NCBI GenBank assembly: GCA_963576565.1
Contig: OY755042.1
Location: 12,502,262 to 12,566,261 of the forward strand
Length of the DNA stretch: 64,000 nt
Origin: Aspidapion aeneum
Taxonomy: Eukaryota; Arthropoda; Insecta; Coleoptera; Brentidae
Direction of reading: 5' to 3'
Within the stretch, counting starts at the first letter, position 1; every line of letters starts with the position of its first letter. Both the position numbers and the translations under genes were made by a program. This document shows, piece after piece, positions 1 through 9,800 of the stretch. The notes below the pieces were generated by a model that saw nothing but the letters and a program-made list of their open reading frames with translations, made no database searches and had not been told where the DNA came from.

Positions 1-63
1 AAAAAGCGACAAAAGTTTGAAAAATGAGTTAAAATAAAATGGGCTTTTTATGGAAAAATATAG

Positions 64-145
64 CGATAATTTGCTCTAGTGCAAATTACCAATAATTTGT
101 TTTAGTTCAAATTACCGATAATTTGCTCTAGTGCAAATTATCGCT
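64..145. repeat. Tandem 26-bp hairpin repeat, 3 copies
   Basis: Three consecutive copies of a 26-bp unit containing ATAATTTGCTCTAGTGCAAA or a close variant. Each unit is itself an imperfect palindrome (AATTTGC facing GCAAATT). No coding potential is seen. Confidence 0.7.
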
Positions 146-349
146 GTAATTCGTTCCCTTTTGGCCAAATCTGCCAGTCACATTGATTTTATTGGTCGAT
201 ATTTTTCTAAAGGAAATATCTAGTCAATATACATAACTCCCGTTAAGATAATTTATTTATTTTATTTTATTTCATAATTTTTCTATTAGCCAAAACTTCT
301 CATTTTAGGTATAATTTTCCTATGCGCTCATTCAATGCATGTGTTTTTT

Positions 350-614
350 TTATGTGTGCGCTCTTTTCCTGTGTGAATATTTTCTGTGCCCTTTTTTTCC
401 TACGCGATTTTTTCCTGTACCCTTATTTATAGTCGCCGCTTTGTCATTACCCATCAGAATTTGGGTACAGAACCGCTGGTCGATGGTTAAAGCCTCACTG
501 GGCAATCGCGGATAATTCTTAGCGCTCCGCATCGCGGCAAATTTGGAGTCTTTCTTCTTCATCCTCCTCAGAATCTTGGAAACATAATTCTACAGCAAAT
601 TGAACTGGGTCCAT
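350..614 (-). pseudogene. Unidentified acidic ORF fragment
   Basis: An ATG at 614 (minus) opens about 31 codons beginning MDPVQFAVEL with an acidic EEDEEE run, then meets a stop. A second frame stays open from 562 to 350. The acidic N-terminus followed by a basic arginine-rich stretch resembles the N-terminus of PIF/Harbinger transposases, but nothing further of such a protein is visible. Function not recognised; it could be a chance ORF. Confidence 0.2.
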
Positions 615-1148
615 GTATTTTATTTGACAAAAAAAACAGTAAGAAAACAGTCCTAAAAAATGTAAACAAAAGTTTAAAACTATAAAAAAGTAGGGTTATG
701 TAATACGCCCGCTCTTCTCCATCCTCAAGCTCGGGTCATATCGAGCGTGCCCCGAGGTTTCGCTCGGTGGCATCTCGAACGCAAAAGGGCGTGCTCCGAG
801 CGTCAACTTGAACGGAAAAATGCACGGTGGATAGAATATACCGGTGTTCGGATCTTACAAATATATGTCGAATTTTCACTTCACTGGTGGTCTAGCTGAT
901 TTTTAGAAACGAAAGTTGTTGTGTGTGATATGAACAACTAATATTTTTTGATTTTTTTGAAAACTAAGGCAATTTTCGTACTATTTTTTAGTATATTCTT
1001 ATAAAATAATATTTTTTATACATACCAGTCGTTATTTTTTTAGCCGCTTCATTTCTCTTTACACAAAAACTAAAAATCGAAGAAATGAATGTATTCGTTT
1101 CAGCTTCAAAAATTATCCGTTGACATACCTCTTTGTTTACTACCCAAT

Positions 1149-2100
1149 CAGTGTTGCCAACCCTACGGATTTATCTGTAGATCTACGGATTTTGGATTTC
1201 GATCTCCGATATCCGATTTTGGATCCAAATCTACAGATTTTTGGCAATTTTACTAAAAAACGATTAACATCGGAACACAACGGCGGCCGCGCCTCATTCC
1301 TCCTTATCAGCCCCCATTATCTTAACTTTTTTTTTCTACATTTTAATCATTTTGTAAAAAGGTTTTTGCTTGGATCAGTGACCTTATTTTTCTTGACATC
1401 TAGCGGACGGTCGTTGCAACATTAGGGACCTATTGCAATAGTGCCAGGAACTAATTGTGTCGGGCACTATATTGACAGTTTCGCATTATAAAAACAGCTG
1501 TCTTCTTTCAAAATTAGGCCATTGTGTATTATAAGAGCCGGAATTAATAGTGACGCCACTATTAATGGAAAATAAACGACTGGATTTATAAATTCGACTT
1601 TGGTATGTCAATTTTGAAAGATCAACTGTCAGTTTTTAATGCGAAACTGTCAATATAGTGCCCGGCACAATTTGTGCCTGGCTTTATTGCAATAGGTTCC
1701 TATTATTTAGAACGAATTGTAGTACTTTCGGGGGGGGGGGGAGACCTTAAGGGGCGCAAATATAGGTATGAAAAAAATTACAAACCTTTTTTTAAAATAA
1801 TAACCCTATTAATTCTATGGCCCCCTATACGACACGCCACTGCTTCGCGCGTTGTTTGATGGGGAGTCAAACAACGCTTCGCGCCACGAAAGTTAAACTT
1901 TCCTGCTTGGCGCTTGCCACTCTTCTTTTTGATGTAATAAACAAAGCACCACAATAGCTTAAGCCAACCAAACCAATATAAACTTTTTAATTGTAAAAAA
2001 AGCACCTATTTTTGTTTTTTACTTCTTTGAACCTACGGATTTCTACATATTTTTCGCGTTCACGCTACGGATTTTCGCTTTCCAATAGTTGGCAACACTG
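1149..2100. mobile_element. Non-autonomous hAT transposon with 8-bp target duplication
   Basis: The element begins CAGTGTTGCCAAC and ends GTTGGCAACACTG, a perfect 13-bp terminal inverted repeat. It is flanked by the 8-bp direct repeat TACCCAAT at 1141-1148 and 2101-2108. An 8-bp duplication and CAG...CTG ends are diagnostic of hAT elements. Subterminal CTACGGATTT motifs repeat near both ends, as expected of transposase-binding sites. No transposase ORF is present. A 276-bp MITE is nested inside. Confidence 0.92.
1425..1700. mobile_element. MITE family M, copy 1 (nested in hAT)
   Basis: 276 bp between TA dinucleotides at 1423-1424 and 1701-1702. The ends GGGACCTATTGCAATA and TATTGCAATAGGTTCC are inverted repeats continuing through GGGCACTATATTGACAG and its complement. 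Interior words (ATGTCAATTTTGAAAG, GGAATTAATAGTG) recur in copies at 37197 and 41279. TA duplication suggests a Tc1/mariner-type mobiliser. Confidence 0.8.
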
Positions 2101-2692
2101 TACCCAATAGTCCTCGGACCACCTTTGATATTAAACGATCACATTCAGTTTGACTTGTAGTTTTAAGTTTTGTGTAATAAAAAATAAAGCGGGTGAAAAA
2201 AAATAACGACAATACATCTAGAAAATTACATTTTATTTGGATGTACGAGAAAACAGTAGAAAAATGGCCTTAGTTTTCAAAAAATTTAAAAAATATTAGT
2301 TGTTCCGTTGTTCATAACAGATCTAACTTTTGTTTACAAAAATCAGCTGGACCACCAGTGACGTGGAAAATTCGACATATATATATATAAGATCCGAACA
2401 AAAATGGACATCGGGGCGCCCGGGTTGCCTAATCGAACGCACTCTAAGAATTAAATAGGGGTCCTGGCTTTAAACATCGCGTGTGAGAATGCATGGGTAT
2501 GCTTCATATTTGGCTCGTTCTCATTTAAAGTCGTCAAACGGATATCGAAATTTCATAATTTTGAATAATTTGATATTAATATTAAAATGCAAGAAATCAT
2601 TTCAAAATAAAGTTATAATATACTTGTAGTTAAGAGCAGTACACTTTTTTCCTGTTTTACCCGTTTTTCAGAGTTTTTGTTTTGTGCGTTTT

Positions 2693-3565
2693 GTCATGTT
2701 CGTCACTATGTCGCAAATCTTAAGAAATTAGGTTTATATACAAGCCAGGAAATTAAATTTTTGTAATTAATTTCTTTTAAACAAGAATTTGTTCCATTCG
2801 CTATTTTCTACCATCATTAGAATTATTTTATATATATTTTTTGCAATAGTGACGAACCTGACACTAATGTAACGAACTTGACATTACCGATGTAAACACA
2901 CGTAGAATTTTATTTATTTTGAAACTTTTTCTGGCAAAAACTCACGATACAAGATTTTGAAATACGGGAAATGATGCTGAAACAAAAAAATATACAAATA
3001 GTGACGCAGCTGACCGTGACGATCCTGACATTTTAATAAAAATGAGACCATTTGACTATTGCGGGCAACCAACAAATTAATATGAACCTAACCTAACTTT
3101 TAGTTTCGTTTGCTCTACGTAAGGCATTTATCGTTTTAAAAAAATTATAAATAGTTATTTGCGTGACGTAACGGACAAGTAATAAACATACGCACCTGAA
3201 ATTTACCAACAATCACTATTTTAAGTACTGTATTTTATTAAAAAATCACTATTTTACACCGCGTGTTTATTAGTTAAACTTTCTTTTGTAAACTGGCCGA
3301 TACCTGGAAAAGTAAACTGGTCTCGTGTTCGAATTTTACACTGTTTTACAAGTAGTGACGAAGCTGACATAATTTTCGTGGACAATACTCTAAAACAAGT
3401 TATTATAGAGGAGTAGAAAATGTATGCATTTTTTTGGTAAAGGATGAAAACTAAAGTTTTCATCTTCCTATACATTAGTTCAATTTTTTAAAAATAACAA
3501 TATTTTTATCGAAAAAGTACAAAAGCGTGTAAGCATATAAGCAAGGGACCGTAACGAACCCTGAC
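2693..3565. repeat. Dispersed iteration of a GTGACGAA-CTGACA motif
   Basis: The word (A)GTGACGAA(C/G)CTGACA, with variants, occurs at about 2849, 2868, 2999, 3017, 3354 and 3550, and inverted near 2693. Spacing is irregular, so this is not a simple tandem array. It lies just upstream of a candidate terminal exon. No gene is recognised in 2402-3780. Confidence 0.5.
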
Positions 3566-3782
3566 ATTTTGTTACTTTAAATTCAAATACGTCAAATTTG
3601 GAAAAATATTTACTTCTAATCAACCAACTAATTTCCTTCAAGGAGCAAATACTCTGAAAAAGAATCTTCGGGACACTAGTTGTCAGAGTTAAATGAAAAG
3701 GACCCATTTATGCTCTAACATATTTGAGTTATACTGTATACAAACAAAAAGCAGATGTAGATGTGTTTTAATCTTATTTTAG

Positions 3783-3973
3783 AAGATGCTTCAGCAGGTG
3801 ATTCTTTACTGGATATGAGTGGAGAAACGCCTTTAGAGGATTTATTGCCCGCTCCTTTGAGTCCAGTCAAACAAGAGTATTCATCCGGATTGTGGAACAT
3901 TCCTAGTATCCCATGCAACACCGGTGATTGCAATCAAGCCAGTACTTCGAAAATTGACCCCACCAAACATTAG
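3783..3973 (+). CDS. Candidate terminal exon of an unidentified host gene
   Basis: A pyrimidine-rich tract ending TTATTTTAG at 3782 precedes an open stretch that encodes 63 residues and stops at TAG 3971-3973. The sequence starts DASAGDSLLDMSGETPLEDL, continues with PLSPVKQE and ends STSKIDPTKH. It is acidic, Ser/Pro-rich and less AT-rich than its flanks. VKQE fits the SUMO-acceptor consensus. An AATAAA poly(A) signal begins at about 3986. Upstream exons are not seen in the window. The residues look like the disordered tail of a nuclear protein, but that is inference and no family is recognised. Confidence 0.5.
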
Positions 3974-5327
3974 AATGAGTTCTAGAATAAAACCATTTTT
4001 CATTTTGAGAAAACTATATTTAAAAGATTCACACAATTTCTAAGCATACATTATTTAATTAAGGCAGACTGTTTATAGCACTATTGGACTAACTAGTCTT
4101 TTTATAAACACTTTACAAACCTTACTTTAATTATATTATTTTTTTAATGCCATTGCGAATTTTTCGTTTGTATTTTATTTATTAATTATGATATTTTATT
4201 TATTGTTGTTTTTTTAAGTTAGCTAATTATATTTTAAATAAATATTTTACAAAATTTTCTTTGTAATTTGGATACAAAATAACAAGAATTTTAAACTTTA
4301 ATTTTATATAAATTGTTAAGGAATAAGTTGATGACGTTAAGAGCTTTTTTACACGGTGATTTTAAACCTACACAGCTAAACTACACTAAAAAAAAATGAA
4401 AACATTTTCTACGGGTTTGTAGTTGACGATATAAAAGCATACGCTTAGCTTATTGCACAAAAACAAAATTTCGCTGAAGACTAGTTAAAAATCTTGGCGC
4501 AACTAGCAGTCTGCTGCGATCTTAAGGCGTCTACAGAAAATCGAAGCATAGACAAAAATGTTTTTGAGTTTTTGGTAAAGTTTCAGAGTTGATGGACAAA
4601 CCTGATAATACTTGTGGAAAGAAAATGTTGAATTTTTCATCACCAACCACATTGAGTTTTTTCAATGAATAGTTGTAAACATAATAGGATGTTTTAAAAT
4701 TTTTACTGTATTTTATTTTACAGAACAGGTAAAAAATATAATAATATACATAAAATCGCTTAAAACTGTTAAAATTAAATTTGTATATTTTTACCTACCT
4801 ACCCCGCTCAGCAATGGTTAGAGAAGTTATTGTTTTCAACGAATACATTTTTTTTGAGAGAATGCCCATATGGGTTATTTGGGTAACCGCTGAACCGATT
4901 TTTATTAAATTTTCAGGTAAAATACTGTTTAGAGCTGATTAGATTTTGTTTAAAGAACATTAATGCTAATGACAGTTTAAAAATTTTAAATATGCTTACT
5001 TCTTAAGAGGGAGCTATAAAATAATTTTCCTGAAGCATCAGTGGAGGCGGTGCAGAGTTATATCTTAACAAAACTATGAAATATTATAGAAAAAAATCTT
5101 ACCTTAAGGCTTTTGAAATAAAACCTTTTTGGGCAGAGTTTTGAAAATTTTGAAAAAATATTTTTTTGCAATTTTAAGAAGAGACTTAACCGCACCGCGC
5201 ATTTGAAACCACATTGCGATAAGTGAAACGGTTCTAGACAAAATATTGTATCAAAAAATTACTAAAAACTAGGTAATCTTGGAACGTTTTTTGAGGGTTG
5301 ACGTTTATTTCTTTTTATTGTGGATTT
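3974..5327. other. Non-coding AT-rich stretch
   Basis: Contains AATAAA-type signals near 3986 and 4236 that could serve the preceding exon. Otherwise long A/T runs with no ORF, inverted repeat or RNA gene that can be supported. Confidence 0.5.
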
Positions 5328-6260
5328 AAATGTTTTATCTCTCCAACTGTTTTTAAAATATATATCGCAGTAGCTCTAAAAAACTGGAAACGTAAAGTAT
5401 ACGGCATGGGAATACAACTTAACGATCGATTTACCATATACACACTACAGTTTGCTTACGACCAAGTAATTGTAGCTAATAATAAAGAAGACATGGAGTC
5501 AATGAATTATATACGAATCATTGCATGGAGTATATGATGAGAAAGTTAATGGAAGAATACCAAAGTGGGGGTTAATAGTGAACGCGGACAAGACACAGTA
5601 CTACTTATGTATTGGAAACGAATAAGTAAGTTAGAACTAGACAATGGACAAACAATATCTCCATGCAATGACTATATATACTTGGGTGTCATATTTGATA
5701 AGACAGGAACAGAGTGTTAAAGAACTGGAAAAAAGAATAGTAAAAGCAAAAAAGGTAATTGGTTGTCTTAACAGTATTTTATGGAGCAGAAAGATAAAAA
5801 GGAATGTAAAATTTAACATATATGAAACAATGGTGAAAAGCACGCTGTTGTATGGAATAGAGATTTGTCGCGTAATAAAAAAATGCAAAGCAAAAATGGA
5901 AAGTGTCGAAATGGATGCAAGAAGAAGATCAATGAGAATATCTAGAACAGATCATTTAAGAAATGAGATCATAAAAGAAATAATGGGAATCGAGGGAAGC
6001 ATAACGGATGACATCACTACTGATATGGTACGGCCATGTACAACGGATGAACGACGAAAGATTACCAAAGCAGGTCCTAGAATGGCAACCAATAGGGCGC
6101 AGAAAAAGAGGCGTCCTAAACTGGAATGGCAACAGTCAATCCAAAGATCAATGAGTCAAAAAATCCTGACGGAAGATGATTGTCAGGATCGAAGGAGGTG
6201 GAGAATAGGCGTCGGACAACGTAGAAAAACGTTCTAAACCGACATAGTAGAAGTAGTATT
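5328..6260 (+). pseudogene. LINE-A copy 1: non-LTR reverse transcriptase remnant
   Basis: 5'-truncated copy of an endonuclease/reverse-transcriptase non-LTR element, RTE-like by its post-catalytic region. The frame shows KIYIAVALKNWKRKV, then LQFAYDQVIVA, where the catalytic box FADD of sister copies has become FAYD. A frameshift follows, then a 5644-6237 frame with KRIVKAKKVIGCLNSILWS and the basic C-terminus ending RRRWRIGVGQRRKTF. The 3' end carries a short AGT-repeat tail (to about 6260), as do sister copies at 26568 and 32995. Clearly inactive. Confidence 0.85.
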
Positions 6261-6737
6261 TAAATGCGCGCTAAGGAATTCTTTTGTTTACTAATTGTCA
6301 AAAGTTTTATTAAAAAATATGAAATACTTTTCCCATAAAAGTGTTATTTCAAAACCCTAACACGCTCATTATATGCCATACGCTTCCTCTTAACGGAGCA
6401 TCAAATCAATATGCGGTTTTCGGAATATAGTTGATCACGTTTTTCTCATTAATTTATGTTATTACTAATAACTTTGTACGAACTTCCGTTTCTGAGATAT
6501 TTACAAATTGTGTTCCAAATTCATTTAACGTCGAGCTAAATCTAGACAAAAAAATTAAATCTCAACGTAGTGGTTTTGAAGTAAACACTTGGTACAGCGG
6601 TTCTTCTCAGCTGTAATTTTCCAAGTTTAGGTAACATTTAAAATATTTAAATATTTTGAAAAACTAAAACTCAACTTAAAAAAGTATGTATGTAGGATTT
6701 TAACGGTTTTAAAAAATACTGTGTTATCTTTCTCAAC

Positions 6738-6896
6738 CTATAGGTATTCTAAACCAGTGCCTTTGGTATTTTCTTCAATCCACTGATCAAACTTGTAGGT
6801 AATTTGCTCCGAAAATTGGTCTTTGTAGCCTCCCACCTTTCCTTGTCTCATGAATGTGTTGCTTCTGTCGAATTTGTACATATTTGAAAGTTTGAC
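6738..6896 (-). CDS. Sulfotransferase gene 1, exon 6 (C-terminus)
   Basis: Acceptor TGCCGTAG ends at 6897 and the exon enters in phase 0 with VKLSNMYKFDRSNTFM. It contains RQGKVGGYKDQFSEQ and ends GTGLEYL then TAG at 6738-6740. RQGKVGGYK is the PAPS 3'-phosphate contact region of the family. Confidence 0.9.
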   Translation of the reverse strand, partial: VKLSNMYKFDRSNTFMRQGKVGGYKDQFSEQITYKFDQWIEENTKGTGLEYL

Positions 6897-9800
6897 CTAC
6901 GGCATAAAATATTTATCAATAGTTACAATGAGTTTGTTCCGTTATCCACCTTTGGTCAAATCCCAGAGGTTATCACGAAATTTTCTGGGAATCGCAGCAA
7001 TAGGGTGTTTGACAGTAGTAAAAAATAAATATATATTTATTTATATTTATTTTTAGATATCTCGTAAGGTCTTGGTAATGTTAAAAACAAACTTTTTTGT
7101 TTAATTTTTTCTCAAATTCATAGTTTTTTTAATTAAATAAATTCATTGAATTAGAAGAATTAGCCCCGTGATTCAAAACAGGCGGTCTACCAATCTGCTG
7201 CGAGTGACGTCACAAAACAGTAAACGCCTCGAACGAACCTATTTTCTGTGTTGTTTTCTTATGGATGGTAATGTTTGCTTTGGTTTAAAGTGCGAATTAT
7301 CGTCCTAAATTAGATTTTATTTTGTGTTTTGCTTATAAAAAATATTTTCAATGGAAAACGGATTCTCCAAAGCCGATATCTCCAACTTGCCAATGCTGCA
7401 TTCCTTTATGGTGGCAGGCTTCTTTGCCAACAACAGTGATTTTTGTTCTGTGGAATTTAGAAACGTTAAAATGTTGATGTAAGTATTCGATGAGTTGTTT
7501 TGTATATAACTGAAAGTTCCTTTATGATATTCTTCGCCTAGTTTTACTCATTTAGATTTTGAGGTTAAGTTATGTTTTGCTTTCTTGTTTAATATGCCAC
7601 ACAATAGATTCAATTAAATACCCAATCATTATTATTTTAAGCATTAAGAAACAATCAAAAATTGCTTTTTTAAAACAAAATTTTCTAAATACATTTTGTT
7701 TCAAAGAATTCTTATGACCCTTAATAACAAATATGCACTGCCTCGTCTTGCATATGCACTGCTTAGTCCTACATTTAGCCTGCATGTGCACTGCCTAATC
7801 CTGTATTTAGAGGTACTCCCTAGTCCTGCCTAATAACTGCCTAGCACCGCCTAAAAATTTGTACACCTTTCTGCCTATTATAGTTTTTCACCCCTTGTAA
7901 TAAACAACCTCAAAAATTTCATCGTCATTTACGAAATAGTTATATATATATATTATAGACAACATGAGAAAAATTAGAAACAATTTAGTTATACTCACAT
8001 CAACATAAGTGATCTTCACAAATGTAAAGTGTAGATGTATTAGATAAGGCCCTTGGGTCTCTTCGAGCAAGTTCTAGCCACTTTTTCCGTTCTTTTACTG
8101 CTGTAGGCACATGAAAAAATAGTTTTTCATTTGTTGTAATGCTAGTATTCGAACACTGAGGCACGACACACCACTTATAGGACATTTTTTTACATAAAAA
8201 ACAGTAAAAACACAGATCAAACACAAATAAACACTTGAATGCCGTGTATCTGTCCGCAAGTTTACTGCGCTGTGACGTCATTGCAACGCCATGCTAGAAA
8301 TGAGCGTTTTAGCGGCAAATTCAAATTTGAAATGAGAAATCTATTTTAATAATTTTGCGTAGCAAATTAGGGACCTATGTATCATTCTAAACACTTTTCT
8401 AAAATTTGTCAAATATCCTATTCTTAAGGAATCCTTTTAAACATTTCTAAGAAATCGCAAAGACCCAGCTCCCCTATCAGAATATCTCTAAATCAAATAC
8501 AAATAGCTACTAAGAACTAGAAAAAAAAAGTTTGTCGAATCATTAGAAATTCCGTAATTTTGGAAATCGCAGTTTCATATTGGCAAAGTAAACGCCCTTA
8601 AGTCAAATAATGATTTTAATAATTTTGTTGAAAATTATTATTTACTAACTTACCAACCAATCATAGTTTACTGCACTATTTTTACTCATATTTTTAAAAC
8701 TTAAGTGATTCGCCAATATTTCTATATCTGTCTGTGTCACGCTTTTCTCTAAAAATGCAGCAGTTTGTCGTATTACGTTTGGCAAATCTCGTTTCATATC
8801 TTCATATTTTAAAAACAATACATTTGATTGATCTTTTATTTTCCAGAATGGTAAAACATGGTTCCAGAATGGTGCAAAGTTTACTGAAAAATTAAATAAA
8901 TCATTATAGTAGGGGAGGGATATTTTTTGATGATGATTCTTAGTCTAGGTGTATGAAAAAGTATGTTCTGTTAATGATAATAATCAACAATTTTTCATTC
9001 TGGTGATGATTTTCCGATAGGTTTAAAAGGTGAGTAAATGATATGAGTCGACTTATTTTCTTAGTTCCAAATGTTTTACACCAAGAAGAAGAGATCATAA
9101 ACATTATAAGAAAAGTATTCTGACTCATCTCAAGTCGTGGAAAATATAGCTAGCTGAAAATTTTCGGATCCAAAAATTGGGCTGATCTGTGTCCTTATTT
9201 TCTTAGTCTTGAAACTGAACGTATGTATAAACTGATGTTATAATACACTATAACTAAAAATAACTCTAGCTGATTTACAAAGTTGGAAAATCCACTAGCG
9301 GCGTCTTCAAAATTGGAAAACAAGGATCTTATTTTTTTAGTTTTGAAATTTTTTTACATGGTAGATTATATTATAATGTCATTGAGAAAATTATTCTGGC
9401 TGTTATTTACAATCACGAAAGCCTCACCAGAAAACCTCAAAGTTCCAACTAAACAATTCTTCATAAATTTTCTGCTCGTTGACGATCGCAGATACAAAAA
9501 AAAACTGCAAGAGTACAAAAAGTTTCTAGATAAAACAAAGAATTTATAGAATCTTATCAATGAGGCACCAAGTTCAGACGAAGGTGAAAAAAGAGCATTC
9601 CTGCTGAAAAAATATTTTCTTTTAGATTCTAATTATTATTATTTGGCATGCCTAATGGTGTACACCCTATAGCTTAATTCTTATTTGGCATGTCTAATGA
9701 CGTATACTCTGTAGTTAAATATTTAAAAACTGCGAGAGCTATCAACGAAAATTAAAAAAATATTTAACAGTCTGTAAATCGGCAACGAAGCGTTAAAAAA

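Larger units (their letters stand above)
845..2401. mobile_element. Inverted-repeat element interrupted by a hAT transposon
   Basis: The arm from about 845 to 1148 (GTTCGGATCTTA, GTCGAATTTTC, CACTGGTGGTC, CTGATTTTT) recurs inverted at about 2101-2401 (GAAAATTCGAC, ACCACCAGTG, TAAGATCCGAAC). The arms make a roughly 600-bp palindromic non-coding element once the 952-bp hAT insertion in the middle is removed. No transposase is seen, so it is probably a non-autonomous DNA transposon. Exact ends are uncertain. Confidence 0.65.
7160..8300. mobile_element. Remnant of a DNA transposon with convergent THAP and YqaJ-type genes
   Basis: A plus-strand exon (7351-7478) and a minus-strand THAP exon (8281-7999) point at each other. 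Both are preceded by matching inverted sequence around a palindromic CRE-like site: GTGACGTCACAAAACAGTAAAC-like at about 7205-7227 and its inverse near 8252-8281. Inverted, promoter-bearing ends with two convergent exons suggest an internally deleted DNA transposon; Kolobok- and IS4EU-like elements carry THAP and YqaJ proteins. The middle (7700-7870) holds degenerate repeats of TGCACTGCCTA. Family assignment is inference. Confidence 0.5.
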
